From Hyphomonas sediminis (GTDB lineage Bacteria; Pseudomonadota; Alphaproteobacteria; Caulobacterales; Hyphomonadaceae), in NCBI RefSeq assembly GCF_019679475.1, contig NZ_JAIEZP010000001.1, forward strand, positions 2,356,001 through 2,420,000: 64,000 bases of DNA, written 5' to 3'. This document shows positions 48,439 to 58,845 of the stretch, piece by piece (position 1 is the stretch's first letter; each line of letters opens with the position of its first letter). A program made the translations under genes and the position numbers. A model generated the notes under the pieces. The model was given only the letters and a program-made list of their open reading frames with translations, was not told the origin of the DNA and did no database searches.

Positions 48439-49135
48439 CGAAGACAAACGGCGCTGGAAAGGCCCTGGTGCAGACCGGAAAGATTCTGGTCGCCGGATGA
48501 GCGAGCGCAAGGTCATCGCTCGAAACGCGAGGACCGAAAGCTCCAAACGCTGGATCGAGCGCCAGTTGCAAGACCCTTATGTCCGCAAGGCAAAGGAAGA
48601 TGGTTACCGCTCGCGAGCCGCTTTCAAGCTTCTCGAGATCGATGAAGCTGCCGCCATCCTCAGAAAAGGCCAACGGGTTATCGACCTTGGATGTGCGCCG
48701 GGTGGCTGGATCCAGGTTGCGCTCCAGAAAGGCGCGTCGGAAGTGGCGGGCATTGACCTTCTGCCACTAGACCCCATCGAAGGGGCCCACATTATCGAGG
48801 GTGATGTCAACAACCCCGAAGACGTAGCGCGCATGATGTCCGGTCTTTCCGGCCAGCCAGACCTTATTTTGTCCGACATGGCCGCGAACACGACGGGGCA
48901 TAAACAGACTGACCACCTCAGAACTGTAGCGCTGGTTGAAATGGCCGTGGCATTTGCGATCGAGCATCTCGCCGAAGGAGGCTCTTTCTGTGCCAAAGTC
49001 TTCCAGGGCGGCACCACCAAAGAGCTTCTGGTTTTACTGAAGCAGCACTTCAGGTCTGTGAAACACATAAAACCATCCGCCAGCCGCGCCAGCAGCCCCG
49101 AAATCTATGTGGTCGCCAAGGGCTTCCGGCGTTAG
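48431..49135 (+). CDS. rlmE: 23S rRNA 2'-O-ribose methyltransferase RlmE (FtsJ)
   Basis: RlmE methylates U2552 in the ribosomal A loop and assists 50S maturation. At 234 residues it has VIDLGCAPGGWIQVAL (SAM motif, about residue 78). The catalytic K-D-K-E tetrad lies in SRAAFKL, LILSDMA, FCAKVFQGG and SSPEIY. A basic N-terminal extension of about 30 residues is present. The start overlaps ppx by eight bases. The stop codon is immediately followed by a hairpin that hides the ribosome-binding site of the GFA gene. Confidence 0.95.
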   Translation: MSDEDKRRWKGPGADRKDSGRRMSERKVIARNARTESSKRWIERQLQDPYVRKAKEDGYRSRAAFKLLEIDEAAAILRKGQRVIDLGCAPGGWIQVALQKGASEVAGIDLLPLDPIEGAHIIEGDVNNPEDVARMMSGLSGQPDLILSDMAANTTGHKQTDHLRTVALVEMAVAFAIEHLAEGGSFCAKVFQGGTTKELLVLLKQHFRSVKHIKPSASRASSPEIYVVAKGFRR

Positions 49136-49158
49136 CATCCTCCAAAACTGGAGGATGC
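49135..49158 (+). promoter_or_regulatory. Hairpin occluding the GFA gene ribosome-binding site
   Basis: There is a perfect 9-bp inverted repeat GCATCCTCC (49135-49143) / GGAGGATGC (49150-49158) with loop AAAACT. The ribosome-binding site GGAGG (49150-49154) is inside the 3' arm, five bases from the ATG at 49160. The 5' arm starts at the last base of the rlmE stop. A ribosome finishing rlmE would melt the stem, so translation of the GFA gene could depend on rlmE translation. A terminator is less likely because no T run follows. Confidence 0.65.
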
Positions 49159-49159
49159 C

Positions 49160-49570
49160 ATGAAAATTACGGGCGGTTGTTACTGCGGGAACGTTCGTTA
49201 TGAAGCGACAGGCGAACCGATAATGAAGGCGCGCTGCTTTTGCCGCGAATGCCAATATTTCACCGGTGGGGAAGGCAACGACTTCATAGCGGTGCCCGCA
49301 GACAGCTTCAGTTACACCAAAGGCGCGCCAAAGCCCTTTGCCCGCGCAGACCTTCCCATGGCGAATACGCGGGAATTCTGTTCTGATTGTGGAACGCCGC
49401 TTGTCACACGAGCGCCGGCATTGCCAACTGCAGTCATCATAAAGGTCGGAAGTCTGGACGATGCGGCGGCGTTTGGTGGTCCACAGGTCGTCATGCAGAC
49501 TGCGGATGCTCACGCGTTTCACCTGATGCCTGACGGTGTGCCCACTTTCTCTCGTTTTCCTGGCCAGTAG
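49160..49570 (+). CDS. GFA (glutathione-dependent formaldehyde-activating/CENP-V) family protein
   Basis: This 136-residue zinc protein has the cysteine pattern GGCYCGNVRYEA, CFCRECQYFTGG and FCSDCGTPL, which coordinates zinc in the GFA/CENP-V fold. The name comes from Gfa of Paracoccus; many members have no shown role in formaldehyde metabolism, and no adh/frmA-type gene is nearby, so function is unknown. Translation start is behind a strong but structurally buried GGAGG site, suggesting coupling to rlmE. Confidence 0.88.
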   Translation: MKITGGCYCGNVRYEATGEPIMKARCFCRECQYFTGGEGNDFIAVPADSFSYTKGAPKPFARADLPMANTREFCSDCGTPLVTRAPALPTAVIIKVGSLDDAAAFGGPQVVMQTADAHAFHLMPDGVPTFSRFPGQ

Positions 49571-49609
49571 CGCGGCGGCAGCTCGAGGGGGCTTCACAAG
49601 GCTTCGCGA

Positions 49610-51711
<2,102 letters not shown>

Positions 51712-51785
51712 TTTCCGCCCTTTGTTGTTTTCTGCGAGCGCATTGGACGCTAACACCCACGCTTTCGCAACCGGAGAGCCGAACA

Positions 51786-53093
51786 ATGCGTAACGGTGGA
51801 CGTATCAGCGCCGCAATTTCTGTCCTGTCGGACGTTCTGCAACGTCACCAGCCGGTCAAGATTGCCGTGCGTGATTGGGGCAAGCGGGCGCGGTATGCTG
51901 GCTCCAAAGACCGGGCCTGGGTATCAGGTCTCGTTTTGGACGCCCTCCGCCGACGCAATTCCACGGCACACCACATGGGACATGACGACCCGCGCGCGTT
52001 GATCTTCGGCACGCTTCGCTTTGCCTGGAACTGGCCGGCACGCGACATCGAGCAAGCCTGCTACGATGATCACGGCCCGACACCCCTGACGAACGCAGAG
52101 CGTAGCGCCCTCATCATGGCGCCCGATCCGTCTGCTCCGGCTCATGTGCAAGGGGATTTTCCCGAATGGCTAACGCCGCATATGGAACGTGTCTTCGGTC
52201 CCGATGCGGTGATCGAAGCGCAATCCATGGCGGTTCGCGCCGATGTCGATCTGCGCGTCAACACGCTCAAGACTGATGTTGAGAAGGCTGCGTTGCCGTT
52301 GAAATCAGTTCGGGCTGAACCCTCAAAACTTTTGAAGAGTGCCTACAACATTCCAGCGCGCGACCCGACCGAGCGCGAAGACTCCATCGAAGGCATTCCG
52401 GCGTTCTCCAAGGGGTGGGTGGAAGTTCAGGATGCCGGCAGCCAGATCGCTGCCGCCGCTGCCAACGCCAAACCCGGCGAGCAGGTGCTCGACTACTGCG
52501 CGGGCGGTGGCGGTAAGACACTTGCCATGGCGGCCCAGATGGAAGGCAAGGGGCAGATCTTCGCCTATGACATCGACGGCAAGCGCCTGTCGGCTCTGAT
52601 CCCGCGCCTTAAACGATCCGGGGCGCACAATGTGCAACTTGTTCACCCCAGCGAAGGCACCAGCCTGCAGCCTCTCGTTGGCAATATGGACCTGGTCTTT
52701 GTGGATGCACCCTGCACAGGAACTGGAACTTGGCGTCGCCGTCCAGATTCGAAGTGGCGCGTAAAGCCCGGCCAGCTCGACAAGCGCATCGAAGACCAAC
52801 GCCAAATTTTGGCTGAAGCGGCCAACTATGTGAAAGTTGGTGGCCGGATCCTCTATGCGACATGTTCCTTCCTTATTGAGGAGGATGAGGACCGCGTGGC
52901 CGAGTTCCTCGCGGCAGCGCCGAATTTCAAAGAAGAGGATGCTGCGGAGGCGGCGATTGCGTCGGGCCTGTTGACCGACCACGGCGCCAGTGTTGTGCGG
53001 AAATTCCGCGGACCGACCGGCAGTGTGCGTCTGACTCCGCGGCGCGCGAACACAGATGGCTTCTTCTTTGCCGTTCTAAGCCGGGTCAGCTGA
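51786..53093 (+). CDS. rsmB: RsmB/NOP family rRNA cytosine-C5 methyltransferase
   Basis: This SAM-dependent m5C methyltransferase is most similar in layout to RsmB, which modifies C967 of 16S rRNA. The 435-residue protein has an N-terminal helical region, VLDYCAGGGGKTLAMAAQM (SAM motif, about residue 235), DLVFVDAPCTGTGTWRRRPD (motif IV) and ILYATCSFLIEEDED (motif VI with the catalytic cysteine). The N-terminal NusB-like domain is short, so another RNA target is possible. The guaB-rsmB-guaA grouping is common in the class. Confidence 0.9.
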   Translation: MRNGGRISAAISVLSDVLQRHQPVKIAVRDWGKRARYAGSKDRAWVSGLVLDALRRRNSTAHHMGHDDPRALIFGTLRFAWNWPARDIEQACYDDHGPTPLTNAERSALIMAPDPSAPAHVQGDFPEWLTPHMERVFGPDAVIEAQSMAVRADVDLRVNTLKTDVEKAALPLKSVRAEPSKLLKSAYNIPARDPTEREDSIEGIPAFSKGWVEVQDAGSQIAAAAANAKPGEQVLDYCAGGGGKTLAMAAQMEGKGQIFAYDIDGKRLSALIPRLKRSGAHNVQLVHPSEGTSLQPLVGNMDLVFVDAPCTGTGTWRRRPDSKWRVKPGQLDKRIEDQRQILAEAANYVKVGGRILYATCSFLIEEDEDRVAEFLAAAPNFKEEDAAEAAIASGLLTDHGASVVRKFRGPTGSVRLTPRRANTDGFFFAVLSRVS

Positions 53094-53100
53094 TTTCAGC

Positions 53101-54183
53101 TTAGCTTTCTCGTGCGACTGCCTCACCGGAATACTCAGCAATTGCACTGATCAGCTCGGAAATCTGCTGCCTCTCGGGCAGCGTGATTTCCGGGCGCCAG
53201 AAATCAAACAGCAGGACGACACGCGTTTCCGTCGCCTCATTCTTGGCTTCGTGTTCAATTGAATCGTCGAATACGACGAGCTTGCCTTCCTTCCAATAGT
53301 GCACCTCATTGCCCACCCGCAGCCAGGCTGGCCCCGGAACGATAAGGGGCAGGTGACCGATCAAACGCGTGTTGATCAACCCGCAGTGGGGCGGAATGTG
53401 CGCGCCCGGCTTGAGACGCGAGAACAAGACCGAAGGGGCTTGCCCAGGGAGGAAATCGAGCGGCACTTTGTCGAAAGCAGAAGCGGTCACCGGACACCGC
53501 GCAGCGTTGGTCGCCACTTTCTGGCCGTCTTGCCAAATGTAGAACGCTGCCCAATCCAGACTGCCCTGCAGCGGCACAGACCGGACATGGGCGCTGGTCT
53601 TGTCTTCCTCCGGAAGATAGGGGGCGAAAGCGGCCTCGTCGGCCATGACATTGAGCAGTTCATGCCGGATGCTGTCGGTTTTCGCTTCCAGGTCTGCAGC
53701 CCAATCAAAAAGATCCGTGTTGTAAAACTGGATTTGGGGCAGTCCGGGAAAGTAGAACTTGGTTGGCTGCTGCACGTATATCTGCCGGCGGCCGAACAGT
53801 ATTTCGAGAGATTCGCTGAAGCGGCTGCTCTCACCGCCGCCTGTCAATTTTGAACGCAGAAAAGCTTCATATTGACGTGCGTATTCGTTGCGGCGGTCGC
53901 CCGCCCGGTTCAGGGCTTCCTGTATCCCAGGGGGAATAGACGAAGAGGCAATCTGAGAAGCCAAACGAAGCGCAACACCGTAACTTTGCCCTGCTTGTTT
54001 TCGTTGTCCGGCGGCATGCTGCGCGTCGCCTAGAAACAGGATCAAGCCAATGTCCCGCGGCGCCTGAAGTAACGCTTCCTGCAATGCGATGACTGCGGTT
54101 GCAGCGTTGCCGCCAGGCAGGAGCGCCATACGCGCTGTGTCAACAAGTTCCGAAATTGTAGCCCGATGCGTGGAATTGGTCAT
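53101..54183 (-). CDS. TPR / aspartyl-asparaginyl beta-hydroxylase domain protein
   Basis: The protein has 360 residues. The N-terminal 110 residues are alpha-helical with TPR-like spacing (AATAVIALQEALLQAPRDIGL, GDAQHAAGQRKQAGQSYGVA). The C-terminal part carries the AspH fold, with FSRLKPGAHIPPHCGLINTRL, LIVPGPAWLRVGNEVHYWKEG and the iron-binding histidine plus arginine in FDDSIEHEAKNEATETRVVLL. Such 2-oxoglutarate/iron dioxygenases hydroxylate Asp/Asn in proteins, and the related LpxO hydroxylates lipid A; which applies is unknown. It is inserted on the minus strand between rsmB and guaA. Confidence 0.85.
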   Translation of the reverse strand: MTNSTHRATISELVDTARMALLPGGNAATAVIALQEALLQAPRDIGLILFLGDAQHAAGQRKQAGQSYGVALRLASQIASSSIPPGIQEALNRAGDRRNEYARQYEAFLRSKLTGGGESSRFSESLEILFGRRQIYVQQPTKFYFPGLPQIQFYNTDLFDWAADLEAKTDSIRHELLNVMADEAAFAPYLPEEDKTSAHVRSVPLQGSLDWAAFYIWQDGQKVATNAARCPVTASAFDKVPLDFLPGQAPSVLFSRLKPGAHIPPHCGLINTRLIGHLPLIVPGPAWLRVGNEVHYWKEGKLVVFDDSIEHEAKNEATETRVVLLFDFWRPEITLPERQQISELISAIAEYSGEAVARES

Positions 54184-54270
54184 TCTGCAAGCTAATGCGT
54201 AGCTGCCTAAATTGGCAAATCCTCAATTTCTGCGCCTTTTCGACACGAGGAACCCCCGTTAATAGAGGCC

Positions 54271-55854
54271 ATGACACATCCCGCCGATTCCGCCTCCTCG
54301 CCCTCCCATGAACGCGTTCTTATTGTCGATTTCGGCAGTCAGGTAACCCAGCTCATTGCGCGAAGGCTCCGCGAAAGTGGTGTTTATTGCGAAATTCATC
54401 CCTTCAACAAGGTCAATGCCGCCTTCCTGGGGCAGTTTGATCCCCAGGCAGTTATTCTCTCGGGTGGTCCAGCGAGTGTCACATGGGAAGACGCGCCGCT
54501 TGCAGATCAGGCAATTTTCGATTCCGATTTGCCGGTCCTCGGCATTTGCTATGGCCAGCAGGTGATGATGCACCAGCTCGGCGGCCGCGTGGAAAGCGGA
54601 ACGAGCCGAGAATTCGGCCGCGCCTTTATCGAACGTGTTGAAAATGATCCCATTCTAAACGGCCTGTTCGAGGGCGGAAATTCTGAGCAAGTATGGATGA
54701 GCCATGGTGACCACGTCGCGGAGATGGCCCCGGGCTTCGGTGTCATCGCGAAATCGCCGGGCGCGCCCTTTGCCGTTATTGCAGATCCCGAGCGCCGCTT
54801 TTATGCGACGCAGTTCCACCCGGAAGTCGTCCACACCACGCATGGCGCGCGTCTCCTGCGCAACTTCACGCACGGCGTCGCCGGCCTGAAGGGCGACTGG
54901 ACGATGGCGGCTTACCGCGCCGAAGCTATCCAGAAGATTCGGGCACAAGTTGGCTCTGGCCGAGTGATCTGTGGCCTCTCAGGTGGCGTGGACTCTTCTG
55001 TTGCGGCTGTCCTGATTCACGAAGCCATCGGTGATCAATTGACCTGCGTTTACGTCGACCATGGCTTGATGCGTGCCGGAGAAAGCGAGCAGGTCGTCAA
55101 TCTGTTCCGGGAGCATTACAATATCCCCCTGATTCACGTGGATGCTTCGGAACTTTTCCTGGGACAGCTCGACGGCGTCACAGACCCCGAAAAGAAGCGC
55201 AAGACCATTGGCGCACTCTTTATCGACGTTTTCGATGAAGAAGCACGGAAGATCGGTGGCGCGGACTTTCTCGCACAGGGAACTCTTTATCCGGACGTTA
55301 TCGAGAGCGTGTCTGCAATCGGAGGCCCGTCGGTGACTATCAAGAGCCATCACAATGTGGGCGGGCTCCCGGCACGGATGAAGATGAAGCTGGTCGAGCC
55401 GCTCCGTGAACTGTTCAAGGATGAGGTCCGCGCGCTGGGGCGCGAGCTGGGATTGCCGGAAGCTTTTGTAGGGCGCCATCCTTTTCCGGGCCCCGGTCTC
55501 GCGATCCGTATTCCTGGTGCTATTACTCGGGAGAAGGCGGACACGCTTCGCAAGGCGGACGCGATTTACATTGATGAGATCCGCAAGGCGGGCCTCTACG
55601 ATGAGATTTGGCAGGCCTTCAGCGTCCTTCTGCCCGTAAATACAGTGGGGGTAATGGGAGATGAACGCACATATGAGGCCGTGCTGGCCTTGCGCGCTGT
55701 GACGTCGACGGATGGTATGACCGCAGATTACTATCCTTTCGAACATGCATTCCTGGGGCGCGTCGCCACGCGGATCATCAATGAAGTGAAGGGCGTCAAT
55801 CGGGTAGTCTATGACGTAACGTCCAAACCTCCCGGCACGATCGAGTGGGAGTAG
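54271..55854 (+). CDS. guaA: GMP synthase (glutamine-hydrolysing)
   Basis: GuaA aminates XMP to GMP. The 527-residue protein has an N-terminal class I glutaminase ([17 protein letters not shown]; nucleophile in [17 protein letters not shown], about residue 94; FHPEVVHT), the PP-loop ATP pyrophosphatase motif [14 protein letters not shown] (about residue 235) and the dimerisation domain with [14 protein letters not shown] and GTIEWE at the end. A short flavin-reductase gene leader follows. Confidence 0.97.
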   Translation: MTHPADSASSPSHERVLIVDFGSQVTQLIARRLRESGVYCEIHPFNKVNAAFLGQFDPQAVILSGGPASVTWEDAPLADQAIFDSDLPVLGICYGQQVMMHQLGGRVESGTSREFGRAFIERVENDPILNGLFEGGNSEQVWMSHGDHVAEMAPGFGVIAKSPGAPFAVIADPERRFYATQFHPEVVHTTHGARLLRNFTHGVAGLKGDWTMAAYRAEAIQKIRAQVGSGRVICGLSGGVDSSVAAVLIHEAIGDQLTCVYVDHGLMRAGESEQVVNLFREHYNIPLIHVDASELFLGQLDGVTDPEKKRKTIGALFIDVFDEEARKIGGADFLAQGTLYPDVIESVSAIGGPSVTIKSHHNVGGLPARMKMKLVEPLRELFKDEVRALGRELGLPEAFVGRHPFPGPGLAIRIPGAITREKADTLRKADAIYIDEIRKAGLYDEIWQAFSVLLPVNTVGVMGDERTYEAVLALRAVTSTDGMTADYYPFEHAFLGRVATRIINEVKGVNRVVYDVTSKPPGTIEWE

Positions 55855-55876
55855 TCTTGAACGCGAGAGGGAAGCT

Positions 55877-56956
55877 TTGACCGACGGGCCAGCAGGATCG
55901 GCATTTGGCGGAATAGCGCTGCCATCTATGTTTTCCGGGAACCCGGAAGATCCGTCCATCGTCCTGGTGGATGAACCCGGTGCGCTTGACTCATTTTGGG
56001 CGGATGTTGAGGCGGCGCTCGTTAAGGCTGGCCGCCGAGTTATTCGCTTCAGGGTGTCGCGGATCGCTTCCGAAGAGATGATTGATCTTGATCTGCACAA
56101 GGCGCTTTCTTTGCTTCCGGCGCGCCCCGCCATCATTGCGGCCCGCGGACGATCGAGCGCAGTGGCACGCCTCGTCGCCAGAGACGCGGCGCCACTAGTA
56201 ACAGGCGCCGTCCTTATCGATCCGGAAACCGGCGATCAAAGTCTAGCGGCGATGGCTGCGCAGGGGGGCATTCCCGTTCTGATCGCAACGGGCGCGACCC
56301 GCGAACAGACAAGCAGCGTCGGCCCCTCAGAACTGCCAGACAGTTCTTCAGTCGAGGCTGTGGAAATCGGCAGCGAACAACCGCTTTCATTGTCAGACCG
56401 CATCGACACGTTCAGTGCGGTACTCGTTGATTTCCTGGAGCGACGCCTACCAAGGACGACCCCGGAATACCGTCTGGGATCCGACGCGCGCACCCTGCGT
56501 GATGCCCTTGGCTGTTTCGCAACAGGGGTCACAATTCTAACCACACTTGATGCCTCCGGCGCGCCGGTCGGGCTGACAGCAAACTCGTTCACCTCCGTGT
56601 CTTTAGATCCGCCATTACTGCTGGCCTGCATATCCGCGACGGCGTCGAGCGCGGTCTCATTTGAGGGCGCAGCGCACTTTGCCGTAAACGTGTTGCACAT
56701 TGGCCAGCAGCCAGCGTCGCAACGTTTCGCCCGGCGCGGTGAAGACCGATTTGGCGAAACGGCCTGGGAGCCGGGCCTGCACGGGACGCCCATCATCAGT
56801 GGCTCTTTGGCGACATTTGAATGCAGTCGTTACGCGATGCATGAGGGAGGGGACCACCTAATCCTCGTCGGACAGGTTGATCGCGCACGGTTCGAGCCCA
56901 CACGTGACCCGCTATTGTATTTCAAAGGAAAGTACCGCCGGCTGCACTTCTCGTGA
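55877..56956 (+). CDS. Flavin reductase domain protein with degenerate alpha/beta-hydrolase-like N-terminus
   Basis: The protein has 359 residues from a TTG preceded by GAGAGGGAAG. Residues about 205-359 (LRDALGCFATGVTILTTLD, LTANSFTSVSLDPPLLLACIS, HFAVNVLHIGQQPASQRFA, LYFKGKYRRLH) are a typical HpaC/PheA2-like flavin reductase, a FMN/FAD:NAD(P)H enzyme usually serving a two-component monooxygenase. Residues about 20-195 look like a worn alpha/beta hydrolase: IVLVDEPGALDSFW, AGRRVIRF, ARGRSSAVARLVARD, GAVLIDPE, IPVLIATGATREQ and LVDFLERRLP fall in family order, but the HG, GxSxG and catalytic His are gone. No monooxygenase lies beside it. It follows guaA by 22 bases. Confidence 0.8.
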   Translation: MTDGPAGSAFGGIALPSMFSGNPEDPSIVLVDEPGALDSFWADVEAALVKAGRRVIRFRVSRIASEEMIDLDLHKALSLLPARPAIIAARGRSSAVARLVARDAAPLVTGAVLIDPETGDQSLAAMAAQGGIPVLIATGATREQTSSVGPSELPDSSSVEAVEIGSEQPLSLSDRIDTFSAVLVDFLERRLPRTTPEYRLGSDARTLRDALGCFATGVTILTTLDASGAPVGLTANSFTSVSLDPPLLLACISATASSAVSFEGAAHFAVNVLHIGQQPASQRFARRGEDRFGETAWEPGLHGTPIISGSLATFECSRYAMHEGGDHLILVGQVDRARFEPTRDPLLYFKGKYRRLHFS

Positions 56957-57015
56957 ACCGGCCACAATTCTTAACGCAGCGCTAATTCTGTGTTGGCGTG
57001 TGTTGATCCGAAGAG

Positions 57016-57023
57016 GGGAAGGG
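57016..57023 (+). other. KOPS-like FtsK-orienting octamer
   Basis: GGGAAGGG matches the E. coli KOPS consensus GGGNAGGG and points rightward toward the dif-like site 105 bases away, the orientation that would direct FtsK to dif. Single octamers can occur by chance; the case rests on the window-wide polarity described in the findings. Confidence 0.5.
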
Positions 57024-57127
57024 GTGGATCAGGCGGTCTTTGAAAGCGCGTCGTCGGATATCAGCACCAAGATATGCTCCAGCGTATTCGCGCGCATAGC
57101 CAGCGCCTAGGGCCTTCATTATGCCGC

Positions 57128-57155
57128 AAGTCGCATAATCTATATTATGGGCAAT
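57128..57155 (+). other. dif: dif-like XerC/XerD recombination site
   Basis: The XerC arm is AAGTCGCATAA, the centre TCTATA and the XerD arm TTATGGGCAAT. Compared with E. coli dif (GGTGCGCATAA / TGTATA / TTATGTTAAAT), the 17-base core from GCATAA to TTATG differs at one position; the outer XerD arm is less alike. The inverted repeat CATAAT-N4-ATTATG is perfect. XerCD resolve chromosome dimers at such a site in the terminus. It is intergenic, and a KOPS-like octamer beside it points at it. A mobile-element copy of dif is the alternative. Confidence 0.75.
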
Positions 57156-57263
57156 TTTGTTATACAGCGCAGCCCAGACCCACAACGCTGTATTCGTTTA
57201 TGATTTCCACGCTTGCTCAAACCGGCAGATTGGGGTGCGCAGCTGCTGTCGTCGTGCCCGCCT

Positions 57264-58064
57264 TTACGCATCAAATGCGATCGCCATGCGATCAAAGGCT
57301 GGCTCTACATGTGCCGGCAACGTCCGGCGCAGTGTCTGGTAGTCCATGTCCACATGGAGATTGGTCAAAACCGCCCTAGCCGGCTTTAGCTCTTCTATCC
57401 ACGCCAAAGCCTGGTCGAGGTGGGCATGCGATGGATGTGGCGCGTAGCGCAGCGCATCGATGACAAGCAGGTCGAGCCCAAGTAGGCGCTTCATTGCGGT
57501 CGCCGGAAGCTCGTTAACATCGTTGCAATACGCGACATCGCCGATGCGATACCCCGTGCATGGAATTGGCCCATGCACCATGCCCACGGGAAGGAATTCC
57601 ACAGCCCCACCCGCCCCTTCAATTACAAACGCCTGCCCTTCAATCACGACCGTCTGCGGAGACAGGATCGGAGGGTATCCCTTGTCGCCGGTGAAGCAGT
57701 ATTTGAACCTCTCAAGCAGACTCCCGCGCGCCACTGGATCGAAGAACACCGGAATGGCCGCGCGCTGCCTGATCGCCAGAGGCCGCACGTCATCGATGCC
57801 GTGCGACTGGTCTGCGTGATCGTGTGTGAACACGACCGCATCGAGATGTTTGACTTCAGCGTCGAGCAACTGCTCTCGCAAGTCTGGCGAAGTATCGATG
57901 AGGATGTTTGTCTGATCCCCGTCAGTGTTCGTTTTTTGAACAAGCGCACAGCATCTGCGTCGGCGGTTCTTCGGCTCGGCCGGATCGCACGCGCCCCAGT
58001 CTCCACCAACTCTCGGCACACCGCCCGACGATCCGGTGCCAAGGAGAACAATCCGCGCGTTCAC
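57264..58064 (-). CDS. MBL-fold (PhnP-like) metallo-hydrolase
   Basis: This 266-residue metallo-beta-lactamase-fold protein of the PhnP/cyclic-phosphodiesterase-like group begins ARIVLLGTGSSGGVPRVGGDWGACDP, with the metal motif FTHDHADQSHGIDDVR (about residue 80; the last histidine of HxHxDH reads Gln), CTGYRIGDVAYCNDVNEL and HPSHAHLDQALAWI. The product is probably a phosphodiesterase; the substrate is unknown. The start is GTG overlapping the tatD stop (GTGA), and tatD-MBL pairs are common in alphaproteobacteria. Confidence 0.88.
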   Translation of the reverse strand: MNARIVLLGTGSSGGVPRVGGDWGACDPAEPKNRRRRCCALVQKTNTDGDQTNILIDTSPDLREQLLDAEVKHLDAVVFTHDHADQSHGIDDVRPLAIRQRAAIPVFFDPVARGSLLERFKYCFTGDKGYPPILSPQTVVIEGQAFVIEGAGGAVEFLPVGMVHGPIPCTGYRIGDVAYCNDVNELPATAMKRLLGLDLLVIDALRYAPHPSHAHLDQALAWIEELKPARAVLTNLHVDMDYQTLRRTLPAHVEPAFDRMAIAFDA

Positions 58065-58837
58065 AGCACACCCGTCTTGGAAAACAGGGCCAAAGCATTT
58101 GCTTCTGTAATTTCCTTCACCTCATCGACAGGCATGTTCTTGAGTGCCGCCAGCGCTTCAGCAACATATTGCAGAAATGACGGCTCGTTCCGCCGCCCTC
58201 GCATGGGAACCGGCGCCAGATAGGGGCAATCCGTCTCCAGAATGATTTTTTCAATCGGCACGTCGCTTATTACGGCGCGCACTTCCTTGGCGCTCTTGAA
58301 GGAGAGAATTCCGGAAACGGAGAAATATGCACCAAGGCTCAGCGCCCGTTTTGCCAGGCCCGCCCCGCCGGTATAGCAATGGAGTAATGGCCGGAACGCG
58401 CCCTTGGTGAACTCCTCCTCCAGAATATCTGCCATCAGATCGTCAGCTTCGCGCGTGTGCAGGATTAGTGGAAGATCCAGGGCTCTGGCCGCGGAGATAT
58501 GCTGCAGCAGGCTCGAGACCTGCTGGTCCTGCGGGCTGTATCCATAATGGAAATCAAGCCCCGTCTCACCAATGGCAACTACCTTGTTGCTCTCCGCCGC
58601 AGCTATCATTTGCTCGGCGGTTATATGCGTGAAGTCATTCGCATGGTGTGGATGTGTGCCCACGGAACACCACATGTCCAGCTCGGCATCCGCAATCGCC
58701 TTGACCGCCGGAAAGTTATCAAACCGGTCGCAGATCGCCAGAAACCGGCGCACGCCGCTTTCACGCGCACGCGCCAAAACATCCTGAAGGTCTTCGGCGA
58801 AGGCCTCGCCATGTAGGTTTACGTGAGTATCAAACAT
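58061..58837 (-). CDS. tatD: TatD family metal-dependent deoxyribonuclease
   Basis: The 258-residue TIM-barrel nuclease has GVRRFLAICDRFDNFPA, VGTHPHHANDFT (about residue 60), IGETGLDFHYGYSP (metal-bridging Glu, about 93), LPLILHTREADDLM, FRPLLHCYTGG and ILETDCPYLAPVPMRGRRNEPS. The N-terminal metal motif normally HxH reads DTHVNLH, with Asn at the second position. TatD proteins are 3'-5' DNA/RNA exonucleases in DNA repair. The start lies eight bases after holB on the same strand. Confidence 0.93.
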   Translation of the reverse strand: MFDTHVNLHGEAFAEDLQDVLARARESGVRRFLAICDRFDNFPAVKAIADAELDMWCSVGTHPHHANDFTHITAEQMIAAAESNKVVAIGETGLDFHYGYSPQDQQVSSLLQHISAARALDLPLILHTREADDLMADILEEEFTKGAFRPLLHCYTGGAGLAKRALSLGAYFSVSGILSFKSAKEVRAVISDVPIEKIILETDCPYLAPVPMRGRRNEPSFLQYVAEALAALKNMPVDEVKEITEANALALFSKTGVL

Positions 58838-58845
58838 CGAACCGT

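Larger units (their letters stand above)
56957..57263. other. 307-bp gene-free region between convergent genes, containing a dif-like site
   Basis: No credible gene was found. A 67-codon minus-strand frame (56982-57185, TTG start, no ribosome-binding site) crosses the dif-like site and is not convincing. The region holds a GGGAAGGG octamer (57016-57023) and the dif-like 28-mer (57128-57155), and is flanked by plus-strand genes ending on the left and minus-strand genes ending on the right. This is the arrangement expected where two replication forks meet. Confidence 0.6.

Noticed and set aside
54979-56136. 385-codon minus-strand frame opposite guaA
   Set aside because: It overlaps guaA and the start of the flavin reductase gene; composition is typical of antisense translation.
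56982-57185. 67-codon minus-strand frame in the gene-free gap
   Set aside because: It has a TTG start without a ribosome-binding site and runs across the dif-like site; the frame is better explained by chance.
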